Shown here in pieces: positions 25,613-34,706 of a stretch of 64,000 bases of DNA. Made by a program: the position numbers and the translations under genes. The notes beneath the pieces were generated by a model. It was not told the DNA's origin. It saw only the letters and a list, made by a program, of their open reading frames with translations, and made no database searches. Position 1 is the stretch's first letter; each line of letters starts with the position of its first letter. Source of the stretch: Urbifossiella limnaea (lineage in GTDB: Bacteria; Planctomycetota; Planctomycetia; Gemmatales; Gemmataceae). The stretch lies in the NCBI RefSeq assembly GCF_007747215.1, contig NZ_CP036273.1, positions 5,502,322 to 5,566,321 on the forward strand, read 5' to 3'.

Positions 25613-25661
25613 AGTGTCGCCGCGGCGCGGTCGGCGCCGCCACACTCCCCGAGGGTCCGCC

Positions 25662-27998
25662 ATGCTGCGCCGCAAGCTCGTCTGGTCCGTCCCCCTGGCC
25701 GGCGCGATCGGGGCCGGCGTCGCCGCCGACCGGTGGCTCGCCGCCACCGCACTCGCCGACGGCAAGCAAGACCTCCGCCCCGCGGTCACCCTGCCGGTCA
25801 CCCGCGTCGTCATGTTCAACAGCGGCGTCGGCTACTTCTCCCGCAGCGGCGAGGTGGACGGCGACGCCCGCGTCGACCTGGCGTTCCAGGAACTCGACAT
25901 CAACGACTTGATCAAGTCGATGGTCCTGGAAGACTTCGGCGGCGGCCGCGTCGCGGCGGTGAGCTACGACAGCCGCGAGCCGATCGAGCGGACACTCGCC
26001 AGCTTCTCGATCAACCTGAACGGCGACCCCAGCCTCGCCGGCGTGCTCCAGCAGGCCCGCGGCGAGCGGATCGAAGTTACCACCAACCCCACGGCGCAGA
26101 ACCAGCCGGGCAAGTTGACCGGCTCCATCGTCGGCATCGAGCTGCAGGCCGTGCCCGTGGGCCAGACGCAGATGCCGGTGCAGGTGCTGAACATGTGGTG
26201 CGCCGAGGGGCTGCGCAGCGTGCGGCTCCAGGAGGTGCAGCAGCTGCGGTTCTTGAACCCGGTGCTGGAGTCGGAGTTCCGCCGGGCGCTGGAGGTGCTG
26301 GCCCGCAACCACGACGCCCAGAAGAAGGCCGTGAGCGTCCACTTCGCCGGCGACGGCAAGCGGCGCGTGCAGGTCGGGTACGTGATCGAGTCGCCGATCT
26401 GGAAGACAAGCTACCGCCTCGTCCTCGACGCCCAGGGCAAGGGCGGCAAGCCGTACCTCCAGGGCTGGGCAGTCGTCGAGAACACGACCGATGAGGACTG
26501 GGCAAACGTCCGGATGGCGCTCATCAGCGGCCGCCCCATCTCGTTCAAGATGGACCTGTACGACCCGCTGTTCGTGCCGCGGCCGACCGTGGAGCCGGAG
26601 CTGTTCGCGTCGCTGCGGCCGCCGACGTATGACGGCGGGTTCGCCCAGCGCGGCGTCCGCCCCGACCCGGTGGCGATGAACCCGGCGACGCAGAACTCCG
26701 CGATCTTCAACCCGATGTTCGCCAACCCGAACTTCAACGGCCAGGGGCTGGTCGGGAACAACTTCGCGTTCCAGAACGGGTTCGTCAACGGCGGCGGCGG
26801 GTTCGGCGGCGGCGGGTTCGGCGGCAACCTCGGCGGCGGCCTCGCCAACAACTACGCTGCCCCGCAAATGGCGGTCGCCAACACGCCGCAGCTCCAGCAG
26901 CAGCTCGCGCAGAACCGGATGCAGCTGGCCCGGCTCGCCGACGCGAAGGCCGAGAAGCAGAACGCCGCCAACCTCGGCGCGCAACTGGCCGAGCGACTGA
27001 GCACCGGGGCCGTGACCGACGCCGCCACCGCCGGCAAGCTCGGCGACTACTTCCAGTACGCCATCGACCACCCGGTGTCGCTGGCCCGCCAGAAGAGCGC
27101 CCTGCTGCCGATCGTCGGCAAGGACATCGAGGCCACGCGCGTCAGCATCTACAACCCGGCCGTGCAGGCGAAGCACCCGCTGCTGGGCCTGCGCTTCAAG
27201 AACACGTCGGGCGTGCACCTCAGCCAGGGGCCGATCACGGTGTTCGAGGGGAGCACGTACGCCGGCGACACGCGCGTCCTGGACGTGCAGCCGGGCGAAG
27301 AGCGGCTCGTGTCCTACGCCATCGACCTGGGCACCGAGGTCGATCCTCAGAACGGGCCGGGGAGCGGCCGCATCACGAGCGTGAAGGCGAACAAGGGGCA
27401 CGTCACGACCGTGCGGAAGGTGCGCGAGGAGAAGAAGTACCGCATCGCCAACCGCAGTCAGACCGACCGCACGCTGGTCATCGAGCACCCGAACCGCACG
27501 AACCAGCAGTTCAAGCTCGTGGAGACGGACCGGCCCATCGAGGACACGGCCGGCGTGTACCGCTTCCAGGTGGCGGTGAAGGCCGGCGAGGAGAAGACGT
27601 TCGTGGTGAACGAGGAGCGCGACGTGGCCACGACGGTGCAGCTGTCGAACAACCCGGACCAGCAGATCCGCTTCGTGCTGAGCCTGACCGAGGCGCCGCC
27701 GGCGCTGAAGCAGAAGCTGACCGAGGCGCTGAAGATGAAGGCCGCGTGGGACGGCCAGCAGCGCGACCTGACGCAGGTGAAGGCCGACCTGGCGCGGGTG
27801 GCCACCGACCAGGACCGCATCCGCAAGAACCTGGCCGCGACGCCGCGCGAGGCCGAGGTTTACCAGACCTACCTGACGCGGCTGGCCACGCAGGAGCGCG
27901 AGATCGACGCGCTCACGGCCCGCGAGAAGGCGCTGATGGCGAGCGAGTTCACCGCCCGGAAGGCGTTCGAAGACTTCCTGGCGAACCTGACGGATTGA
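25662..27998 (+). CDS. DUF4139 domain protein, exported
   Basis: A 778-residue protein with a signal or anchor near the N-terminus (VWSVPLAGAIGAGVAADRWLAATALA). The body matches the DUF4139 pattern: VVMFNSGVGYFSRSGEV at the start, a central VGYVIESPIWKTSYRLVLD, GWAVVENTTDEDWANV and later VFEGSTYAGDTRV, with a C-terminal coiled coil (REAEVYQTYLTRLATQERE). A low-complexity Gly/Phe/Asn loop occupies about residues 345-400. Family members (MuiA-like) are envelope proteins without a defined reaction. The start at 25662 is chosen because the signal begins there. Confidence 0.82.
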   Translation: MLRRKLVWSVPLAGAIGAGVAADRWLAATALADGKQDLRPAVTLPVTRVVMFNSGVGYFSRSGEVDGDARVDLAFQELDINDLIKSMVLEDFGGGRVAAVSYDSREPIERTLASFSINLNGDPSLAGVLQQARGERIEVTTNPTAQNQPGKLTGSIVGIELQAVPVGQTQMPVQVLNMWCAEGLRSVRLQEVQQLRFLNPVLESEFRRALEVLARNHDAQKKAVSVHFAGDGKRRVQVGYVIESPIWKTSYRLVLDAQGKGGKPYLQGWAVVENTTDEDWANVRMALISGRPISFKMDLYDPLFVPRPTVEPELFASLRPPTYDGGFAQRGVRPDPVAMNPATQNSAIFNPMFANPNFNGQGLVGNNFAFQNGFVNGGGGFGGGGFGGNLGGGLANNYAAPQMAVANTPQLQQQLAQNRMQLARLADAKAEKQNAANLGAQLAERLSTGAVTDAATAGKLGDYFQYAIDHPVSLARQKSALLPIVGKDIEATRVSIYNPAVQAKHPLLGLRFKNTSGVHLSQGPITVFEGSTYAGDTRVLDVQPGEERLVSYAIDLGTEVDPQNGPGSGRITSVKANKGHVTTVRKVREEKKYRIANRSQTDRTLVIEHPNRTNQQFKLVETDRPIEDTAGVYRFQVAVKAGEEKTFVVNEERDVATTVQLSNNPDQQIRFVLSLTEAPPALKQKLTEALKMKAAWDGQQRDLTQVKADLARVATDQDRIRKNLAATPREAEVYQTYLTRLATQEREIDALTAREKALMASEFTARKAFEDFLANLTD

Positions 27999-28009
27999 GT
28001 GTGTCGGTT

Positions 28010-28058
28010 CGCCGCTTGCGGCGTAGCGGGGCACGCCCCCGCTACGCCGCAAGCGGCG
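28010..28058. terminator. Bidirectional hairpin, GCCGCTTGCGGCGTAGC family
   Basis: Perfect 22-bp arms (28010-28031 and 28037-28058) and a 5-base loop lie between convergent gene ends at 27998 and 28063. Close relatives occur at 54996 and 58833. Confidence 0.65.
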
Positions 28059-28062
28059 TCAC

Positions 28063-29244
28063 TCACGCCACGCGTGCGCCGCCGACGTACACCTGCCGCA
28101 CGTCGAGTTCCGAATCCAGCACTACCACGTCCGCCCGCTTCCCCACCGTGAGGCTCCCCACGTCGGCGTCGATGCCGAGAATCCGCGCCGGCGTCAGGCT
28201 CGCCATTCGCACCGCCTCCGGCAGCGACACGCCGGCCGCGCGGTGCATCGTCCGCACGCAGTGATCCATGCCCATCACCGCCGACGCCAGCGCCGTCTCG
28301 TCGAGCGTCACGCCCACGCCGTCGCGCTTCACGATCCGCTCGCCGCTGCCCACGGCCCCGAACCAGTACTCGCCGTCGGGCATGTCCACGGCCCGCATCG
28401 AGTCCGTCACCAGCGCCAGCCGGTCCGGCCCCTTCAGCTTGTAGGCCAGCCGCAGCAGCTCAGGGCTGAGGTGCTTCCCGTCGGCAATCACCTCCGTGGT
28501 CAAGTCGTCGAAGTAGAGCGTCGCCTCCATCACTCCGGCGCGCATGGGGAAGGTCTGCGTCTGCCGCAGCCGGGCCCGGTCGGACATGGCGCAGAACAGG
28601 TGATCGACGTGCCGCACGCCCCAGCCCACCGCGGCCTCCACCTGCGGGAACGTGGCGTGCGAGTGCCCCGCGTTGAAGCGCACCCCGCGCGCGGAGTAGG
28701 TGCGGACGAGCCACTCGGCGTTCGGAATCTCCGGGGCGACGGTCACGACTAGTGGCATCGTCGCGGCCAGCTTCGTGAAGGCGTCGGCGTTCGGCTCGTC
28801 GGGCGTCAGAAACTCTTGATCCGGGTGGCAGCCCCGGGCCGGGCGGGCGAAGTACGGGCCGTAGAAGTGGCACCCGACGATCCGGGCGCCGCCGGGCACG
28901 TCGCCGGCCAGCTCGCCGCACAGTTCGAGGAAGCGGAGGTACTGATCCATCTTCGCCACGGTGCTGGTCGGCGTCAGCGACGTGGTGCCGTGGCGGGCGT
29001 GGCAGCGACACACAGCACGGAAGGCCTCCGCGGTGCCGTCCATGAAGTCGGCGCCGTCGCCGCCGTGGACGTGCAGGTCCACGAAGCCCGGCGCCAGGTA
29101 CGCGCCCCCGAGATCGATCCCGCCGGCCGTCGGCGCCTCGCTCACGGCGACGATGCGGCCGTTCTCGAAGGCGAGTGAGCCGTTCGGCACGAGGCGGTCG
29201 GGGAGGACGAGCGTCGCGTTCGTGAGAACCGTCACAGCCATCAC
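28063..29244 (-). CDS. NagA-like amidohydrolase with an altered metal site
   Basis: The 393-residue protein resembles N-acetylglucosamine-6-phosphate deacetylase, which removes acetate from GlcNAc-6-P in amino-sugar use. Seen are HVHGGDGADF (H58, H60), NAGHSHAT, HVDHLFCAM (H215) and VTDSMRAVDMPDG (D281). The usual metal-binding glutamate of the HxEGP motif is replaced: the text here is CHFYGPYF, with Tyr128 at that place. The enzyme may use a different metal arrangement or substrate, or belong to a planctomycete subfamily. The kinase or deaminase partners of amino-sugar catabolism are not adjacent. Confidence 0.75.
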   Translation of the reverse strand: MMAVTVLTNATLVLPDRLVPNGSLAFENGRIVAVSEAPTAGGIDLGGAYLAPGFVDLHVHGGDGADFMDGTAEAFRAVCRCHARHGTTSLTPTSTVAKMDQYLRFLELCGELAGDVPGGARIVGCHFYGPYFARPARGCHPDQEFLTPDEPNADAFTKLAATMPLVVTVAPEIPNAEWLVRTYSARGVRFNAGHSHATFPQVEAAVGWGVRHVDHLFCAMSDRARLRQTQTFPMRAGVMEATLYFDDLTTEVIADGKHLSPELLRLAYKLKGPDRLALVTDSMRAVDMPDGEYWFGAVGSGERIVKRDGVGVTLDETALASAVMGMDHCVRTMHRAAGVSLPEAVRMASLTPARILGIDADVGSLTVGKRADVVVLDSELDVRQVYVGGARVA

Positions 29245-29342
29245 GACCCCCCGGGTTTGCCGGCCCGCCGCCGCCCGCCGGCGCAGCGGCCGCGGCCGCC
29301 CGCCGCTACAAAGAACAGGGTACGAACCGCGAGGGTAGAGCG

Positions 29343-30188
29343 ATGCCGCGTCGGAACCTGGCCGGGCTGCGGGTGCTGGTCACGGGGGCGTCCCAGGGGA
29401 TCGGCCGGGCGCTGTGCGTCGTCGCCGCCAAGAAGGGCTGCAAGGTGCTCGCCGCCGCCCGCTCGCAGCCGCTCCTCGGCGAGCTGGCCGCGGAAGTTCG
29501 CGCCGCCGGCGGCACCATCGAAACGGTCGTCGCCGACGTGACCGTGCCGGCCGACCGCGAGGCGATGGCGGCCGCGGCGCGGTCCGCGTTCGGCGGCCTC
29601 GACGTGCTCGTGAACAACGCCGGCATCGGCGCCACCGGGCACTTCATGGACTCCGACCCGCAGGTGCTCCGCACCATCTTCGAGACGAACTTCTTCGGCC
29701 TGATCGAGACGACGCGGGCGTGCCTGCCGCTGCTGCGCGAGGGCGTGACGCCGGCGATCGTGAACATCTCGTCGGTGGTCGGGCGGCGGGCGCTGCCGGC
29801 GCGGTCGCTGTACTCGGCGAGCAAGTTCGCGGTGGCCGGGTTCAGCGAGGCGATCCGCGCCGAGCTGGCGAAGGACGGCATCCAGGTCGTGGTGGTGAGC
29901 CCGGGCCTGACGCAGACGAACTTCTCGAAGAACATGCTGGAGCAGAAGGCGCGGATGCAGATGGACCACATGCGCGGCATGACCAGCGAGGAGGTCGCCG
30001 AGGCGACGCTGAAGGCGATCGCGGCCGGCAAGACCGAGGTGACGCTGACGCTGAAGGGGAAGCTGCTGGTGCTGGTGAACCGGTTCGCGCCGTGGGTCGT
30101 GGACCTCTTCGCCCGCAAGAAGGTCCGCGAGCTGTTCGCCGAGGAGATCGCCGCCCGCGAGAAGCGCCGGGCGGCCGCCGCGTCGTGA
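29343..30188 (+). CDS. Short-chain dehydrogenase/reductase (classical SDR)
   Basis: A 281-residue Rossmann oxidoreductase with cofactor motif VTGASQGIGRA, structural NNAG (in DVLVNNAGIG), catalytic serine in VNISSVVG and the active pair YSASK, followed by PGLTQTNF. The basic residue in AAARSQ after strand 2 suggests NADP(H). The C-terminal 40 residues include a hydrophobic amphipathic stretch (LLVLVNRFAPWVVDLF) that may touch the membrane, as in lipid-modifying SDRs. The substrate is not evident. The gene is divergent from the NagA-like gene with about 100 bases between. Confidence 0.88.
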   Translation: MPRRNLAGLRVLVTGASQGIGRALCVVAAKKGCKVLAAARSQPLLGELAAEVRAAGGTIETVVADVTVPADREAMAAAARSAFGGLDVLVNNAGIGATGHFMDSDPQVLRTIFETNFFGLIETTRACLPLLREGVTPAIVNISSVVGRRALPARSLYSASKFAVAGFSEAIRAELAKDGIQVVVVSPGLTQTNFSKNMLEQKARMQMDHMRGMTSEEVAEATLKAIAAGKTEVTLTLKGKLLVLVNRFAPWVVDLFARKKVRELFAEEIAAREKRRAAAAS

Positions 30189-30213
30189 CAGACGCGGCTT
30201 CCGGCCCCGCGCG

Positions 30214-30849
30214 TCAGCCGTTCTCGTCGCTAAACACGCGGTCGAAGTCGCCGACGCCGACGCGCAGGCACAGCTGCCGGAAGGCGTCGGCGTGGTCGTC
30301 CGTCGTGTGGTGCAGGTGCTCGGCCTCGCTGATCAGCGGCAGCACCTTCCGCTTCCGCACGCCCAGGTCGCGCAGCGCCCGCCGGAACGGCTTCAGGTCC
30401 GGGGCGTACACGTGGAGCAGCTTGTGCTCGTCGAACTGCACCTCGACCGGCCGGCCGTCGGCGATCACCGCCACGCCGGTGCAGCCGTCCTGCGTCAGCA
30501 GGTCCTCGAACTCGCAGAAGTGGCTCAGCAGCACCGGCAGATCGATGTCCCCGCGGCGGAAGTCGCGGTGCTCGTCGGCCCCGACGCCGTGGCTGCTTTC
30601 GAGCACGACGTGCACCACCTCGCCGACCGGCTCCAGCAGCGCGAAGAAGGCGTCGAACAGTAACTCCGCGGAGACCGCGGCCGAGAGCATCGGCAGTTTC
30701 AGCCGGGCGGCGCGGTCGCGGTACACGTCGGTGCGGTAGCCGGAGCGTGGGCGGACGGGCACGCCCGGCCCGGGGCGGACCGCGTCCGTGAGCGTGAAGT
30801 CGCCGTACTGCTTGATCAGCAAGTGTTCCGCCAGCCGTTCGGGGTTCAC
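30214..30849 (-). CDS. Hypothetical protein, about 211 residues
   Basis: I do not recognise the family. The product is a soluble alpha/beta protein (RPGPGVPVRPRSGYRTDVYRD near the start; VVHVVLESSHGVGADEH; VAVIADGRPVEVQFDEHKLL; LRVGVGDFDRVFSDENG at the end). The GTG start at 30849 is preferred because GAGG lies seven bases upstream; an in-frame ATG at 30867 is the alternative. The frame continues far upstream only as antisense to the transglutaminase gene. It converges with the SDR gene, with 25 bases between. Confidence 0.62.
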   Translation of the reverse strand: MNPERLAEHLLIKQYGDFTLTDAVRPGPGVPVRPRSGYRTDVYRDRAARLKLPMLSAAVSAELLFDAFFALLEPVGEVVHVVLESSHGVGADEHRDFRRGDIDLPVLLSHFCEFEDLLTQDGCTGVAVIADGRPVEVQFDEHKLLHVYAPDLKPFRRALRDLGVRKRKVLPLISEAEHLHHTTDDHADAFRQLCLRVGVGDFDRVFSDENG

Positions 30850-31194
30850 GAATCGACCTCGCGACATCGAGAAGGAACCGGCCCGGGGGAGAATCCGGTG
30901 GTGTCGCGTCGTGGCGGGTGCGTCAGGAGGGTTCGGGCACCTAACCATAGTGCGTGTTCCCGACGGCGGCGTCCGTGCCGCCCGCATTCTAGGCCGCCCG
31001 GGTGTCCGGATGGTGCGAACCTGCCGCCCCGCCGGGGGTTTCCGGTCGGGACGGTGGCGCCGCGCCGCCGGCGCGGCCGGCGGCGCGCGCGGGCCGGCGA
31101 ACGCGGCCGGTTGGGCTGGAGCGGCGGCGGCCCGCGTCCGACAATGAGCGGAGGCGCCTGCCGACCCGCGGCGCCGCACCCGGAGGGCGACCCC
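30850..31194. other. Non-coding divergent gap
   Basis: 345 bases between divergent starts at 30849 and 31195. The right half is extremely GC-rich and Pro/Arg/Gly-like in every frame. I found no clear promoter pair or repeat. The last 15 bases hold the GGAGG that serves the GTG at 31195. Confidence 0.5.
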
Positions 31195-32883
31195 GTGCGG
31201 ACCTGGCTTCCCCTCATTCTGGCCGTCGCGGCCGCCCCCGGACTCGTCGCCCAGCCGCCGCGGCCGAGCGGCCCCATCGTCATCTCCCCGAAGCGGCCCG
31301 ACGCCGACCCGCCCGGGTTCATCGTCATCCGCCCCGGCGGGAAGGTGGCCCCGGCAGCGGCGCAGACGCCGACGCTCGTCACGCCCACGGCCGCGCAGAA
31401 CCCGGCGCCGGCCCCGAACCCCGACGGCAACTTCGACTACTGGTTCGCCGCCGCCGTCGAGGGCGAGCGGATCGGCTACCTGCAATGGACCGCGAAGTCC
31501 GTCGAGATGAACGGCAAGAAGTACCGCCACGGCACCAAGCACCAGCAGTTCACCGTGGACCGCTTCGGCCAGGTCGTCGTGCAGTTCGGCGAGGAGAGCA
31601 CCGTCGAGACGCCCGAGGGCGAGGTGCTGCTGACCACGGCCCGGCAGGGGCTCGGCAAGGACCAGATGCTCGTCCTCACCGGCGTCGTCGAGGGGCGCAC
31701 CCTGAAGGTGAAGGGCGAGGGCGTCGCCGCCACCGCCGCCGACTCGGTGGCGTGGCCGATGGGCGTCGTCGGCGTGGCCGGCGAGGCCAAGCTGTTCGCC
31801 GGCAAGAAACTCGCCCCGGGCGCCAGCTTCGACTACCTCACGTACTTCGCCCAGGGGAACCGCGTCCTCAAGGTCACCGTGACGTACGACGCCACCGAGG
31901 ACACCGTGCTCTGGCAGGGCGTGCCGGCCCGACGGCTCGCCCGCTACACGTCGCGGATGGAGCCGCTCGGATCCCTGAAGCTGCCGGCCGCCACCACCTG
32001 GGCCGACCCCGACACCGGCGAGCCGTTCCGCACCGAATTCGACTTCCCCGGCCTCGGCGGCAGGGTGACGTTTCTCCGCACCACGGAGGCCGCCGCCAAG
32101 GCGCCGATCGCCAAGCCGTTGCAGCTGTTCAACGCCCAGTCCATCCGCCTCGACCGCGAGATCGCCGACGTCCACGGTCGCACGTCCGCCGTGTACAAGG
32201 TGACGGCCGCGCGCGACGACGAGCCCGGCACGCTGTTCCCGACCGACGCCCGCCAGGAGGTGAAGAACCTCGACGCGAAGGCGAAGACGTTCGAGCTGCA
32301 CGTGCAGGCGGTGCGCGGCCCCGGCATGAAGGCGGTGCCGGCGCCGGCCCCCGGCCCCGAATTCCTCGGCAGCAGCTTCTTCGTGAACTGGGACAACGCC
32401 GCGGTGAAGGGCCACGCGGCGCGGGCCGTCGCCGGGCTGCCGCCCACCGCCGGCGCCTGGGACAAGGCGAAGGCCGTGGAGCGGTGGGTGAACCAGAACA
32501 TGAAGGCCGCCGAGTTCTCGCAGTCGATGGCGACGGCGGACAACGTGGCCCGCACGCTCAGCGGCGACTGCACCGAGTACGCGATGCTCGGCGCGGCGAT
32601 GTGCCGGGCGGTGGGGGTGCCGTCGCGGACGGTGCTGGGACTCGTGTACGCCCCGGGGCCGGGCGGCCGGCCGTTCCTGGCGTACCACATGTGGTTCGAG
32701 GCGTTCGCCGCCGGCCAGTGGCTACCGCTCGACCCGACGCTCGGCCTCGGTGGTGTGGGGCCGGGTCACATCAAGATCGCGGACCACTCGTGGCACGAGG
32801 AGCGGAGCTTCGCCCCGCTGTTCCCCGTACTGCGGGTGCTGAATGCGAAGCCGTCCGTGGAAGTGCTGCGGGCCACGCCCTGA
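31195..32883 (+). CDS. Secreted transglutaminase-like protein
   Basis: This 562-residue protein has a signal peptide (VRTWLPLILAVAAAPGLVAQ). A beta-rich N-terminal half is followed by a transglutaminase/protease core with the complete triad: Cys459 in LSGDCTEYA, His498 in YHMWFEAF and Asp513 in PLDPT. Bacterial members are usually papain-like peptidases or amidases rather than crosslinkers. The GTG start at 31195 is supported by GGAGG at 31182-31186, eight bases away. Convergent with the Pro-rich protein gene downstream. Confidence 0.86.
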   Translation: MRTWLPLILAVAAAPGLVAQPPRPSGPIVISPKRPDADPPGFIVIRPGGKVAPAAAQTPTLVTPTAAQNPAPAPNPDGNFDYWFAAAVEGERIGYLQWTAKSVEMNGKKYRHGTKHQQFTVDRFGQVVVQFGEESTVETPEGEVLLTTARQGLGKDQMLVLTGVVEGRTLKVKGEGVAATAADSVAWPMGVVGVAGEAKLFAGKKLAPGASFDYLTYFAQGNRVLKVTVTYDATEDTVLWQGVPARRLARYTSRMEPLGSLKLPAATTWADPDTGEPFRTEFDFPGLGGRVTFLRTTEAAAKAPIAKPLQLFNAQSIRLDREIADVHGRTSAVYKVTAARDDEPGTLFPTDARQEVKNLDAKAKTFELHVQAVRGPGMKAVPAPAPGPEFLGSSFFVNWDNAAVKGHAARAVAGLPPTAGAWDKAKAVERWVNQNMKAAEFSQSMATADNVARTLSGDCTEYAMLGAAMCRAVGVPSRTVLGLVYAPGPGGRPFLAYHMWFEAFAAGQWLPLDPTLGLGGVGPGHIKIADHSWHEERSFAPLFPVLRVLNAKPSVEVLRATP

Positions 32884-32983
32884 CGACGGCGTGCTCCGTC
32901 AACCGTAGTAATCGGGTCGCCCGCCGGATCGGCGGGGTTGGAGTGGGACCGGGCTCCGATCGGTTCACATTCCCGGAAGCCGT

Positions 32984-33005
32984 CTCACCGTCAGTAAGCG
33001 GTGAG
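32984..33005. terminator. Small hairpin between convergent genes
   Basis: CTCACCG/CGGTGAG with an 8-base loop. A second hairpin, TCCGCCG/CGGCGGA (33043-33060), follows. Together they lie between gene ends at 32883 and 33080; neither has a U-run. Confidence 0.35.
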
Positions 33006-33079
33006 GTTCATCGGGTAGGCCACGCAGCGGCGGCGGACTCGGTCCGCCGCGAGCGGCGGAACGAGGGGGGTCGTCGCGC

Positions 33080-33994
33080 TCACTCGCCGCGGATCAGCAC
33101 GTCCACGCCGGCGGCGTCCGCCGGCACCGTCTCGCGGCGCTCGGGGCCGCCCACCTCCGACCAGCGGAACACCGGCGGCAGTTGGGCGTGCAGGTAGTTC
33201 TTCGCCGGCAGCACCACCGGCCGGCCCTCGATCACCAACCGCACCGGCCGGTCGGAGTGGTTGAAGAAGCCGACCTTCCGCAGCGCCCCCGCCGAAGCGC
33301 CCGCCGCCGGGAACACCTCCACCCGCGGCAGCGACGCCAGCGGGCTCGACCGCGCCGTCGTCGGGATCACACCGCTCGTGCCCGTCGGCACGTCGGGCGG
33401 CAGCACTAGCGGGGGGATCGAATCGCGCTTCGGGTCGGCTTCCGGAGCCGGGGCCGGCGACGGCACCGCCGACGGCAGCGGCGGCAGCACCAGCGGCGAC
33501 GACGCCTTCGGCGCGTCGGGTGGCACCAGCGAGGGCACCTTCGGCGCGGCCTTCGGCTCCTCCGGCAGCACCAGCGGCGGCACGTCGGACGGCGGCGTCT
33601 TCACCTCCGGCGCTTTCGGCGTCAGCATCGGCGTCGGCTCGGGCGGCTTCGGCAGCGGCAACTTCACTTCCGGCGCCTTCGGCACCGGCACTGGCATCGG
33701 CGTCGGGGCGGGCGTGACGTTCGTTGCGGGCCGGACGGGCTCGGGGGCCGGGGCGGGCGTCGGCGTGGCGAGGGCCGGCGGGCGCGTCGCGGCGGCCGGC
33801 ACCCGCTGAATGGTCGGCGGCGGCAGCGGCACCTCGTACACGGGCACGGGCGCCGGGATCAGGTAGAACTGTGGTGGGTAGGCCGGCACCGGGGCGCACG
33901 GCGGGGGCGGCGCCCAGCACGGGTGGTACGCCGTCGCCCAGTCGGGTACTGCGGCCACCCCGAACACGGCCAGGCAGCACAGGTAGCGCGTCAT
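33080..33994 (-). CDS. Secreted proline-rich protein of unknown function
   Basis: A 304-residue protein with a short signal peptide (MTRYLCCLAVFGVAAVPDWATA). The central 150 residues are Pro/Ala/Val/Lys-rich with repeated words such as KAPEVK and PPLVLP, like a wall-spanning linker. The last 90 residues form a compact domain (KVGFFNHSDRPVRLVIEGR and VVLPAKNYLHAQLPP), which looks like a small beta-sandwich. No catalytic motif is visible. Its promoter (34083-34112) carries an upstream palindrome shared with the esterase promoter. Confidence 0.72.
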   Translation of the reverse strand: MTRYLCCLAVFGVAAVPDWATAYHPCWAPPPPCAPVPAYPPQFYLIPAPVPVYEVPLPPPTIQRVPAAATRPPALATPTPAPAPEPVRPATNVTPAPTPMPVPVPKAPEVKLPLPKPPEPTPMLTPKAPEVKTPPSDVPPLVLPEEPKAAPKVPSLVPPDAPKASSPLVLPPLPSAVPSPAPAPEADPKRDSIPPLVLPPDVPTGTSGVIPTTARSSPLASLPRVEVFPAAGASAGALRKVGFFNHSDRPVRLVIEGRPVVLPAKNYLHAQLPPVFRWSEVGGPERRETVPADAAGVDVLIRGE

Positions 33995-34082
33995 TGCGGA
34001 GTCCCTTCACGGCCGGCCCGCGCCACCGTTCCCCCCGGCGACGCGTTCCCCACAGTTCCGACTCGGTCGGGCCGACACCGAT

Positions 34083-34112
34083 GTTGTACTCCGGACGGGA
34101 TCGCCGCCACAA
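34083..34112 (-). promoter_or_regulatory. Sigma70-type promoter of the Pro-rich protein gene
   Basis: On the minus strand, TTGTGG (34112-34107), 18 bp and TACAAC (34088-34083), about 90 bases before the ATG at 33994. Confidence 0.45.
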
Positions 34113-34116
34113 GCCC

Positions 34117-34133
34117 CGAATCGGCCCGATTCG
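34117..34133. promoter_or_regulatory. 17-bp palindrome CGAATCGGCCCGATTCG
   Basis: Perfect 8-bp arms around a single C, beginning five bases upstream of the -35 box of the Pro-rich protein gene. The first 13 bases recur at 16301 in the same position relative to the esterase promoter. Probably a regulator-binding site. Confidence 0.5.
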
Positions 34134-34706
34134 CATCGTCTCAAAACGCGCACCCGCCTGCTGCGAAACCGATCAACGGCGCCTTTCCCGACAATCTCAT
34201 GACTGCAGCCGGGTTCCTCATCGTCTTTTCCACTTTTGCCGAACTCGCTTTCCGGAAAGGGATTGCTGCGATCCGTCGGCGGAATCGGATGGCGACTTTT
34301 CGAATTGGCACCGAGCCTGCTTTTGAACTCTTTCGTGGGCGGTTGCGAGTCCCGCCCACAACGGAACTGATTAACCGTCAGCGCCGAACACCCCCTTCGA
34401 AACAAGGGCGCGGGACTAGCCGGGTCTGCGAGTCCCCGGCCGAATCCCGCGCCCCACTTCTTTTTCCCCTTCCCTCTCCCGCCCCGAAGTCGCGCCCGCG
34501 CCACAATCCAACTGCCCACCGTCGCCGTCGAATCCCATAGGACGGGCAAAGCTTGCCTCCCGACGGACCCGCCCGCGCCCGGCGTGCGCGTTGTTCCGAC
34601 GGCCCCACCCCGCGGTTTCGCCGGACACACCCCCGCCGATGGCGTCCGGCCAAAACAGTGGGTAGAGTCTCCATTCAGGAACCCTCGCCCCGCGAGCCGC
34701 GACGCC

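Larger units (their letters stand above)
33995..34706. other. Long non-coding divergent region with lower GC
   Basis: 712 bases between divergent genes. The part at about 34130-34400 is clearly less GC-rich than the surroundings. Frames open here have no plausible protein composition. It holds a minus-strand promoter and a 17-bp palindrome near 34083-34133. The rest contains nothing I can name. Confidence 0.5.

Noticed and set aside
30868-32688. Extension of the 211-residue hypothetical protein to over 800 residues
   Set aside because: The extension is antisense to the transglutaminase gene and has shadow-frame composition.
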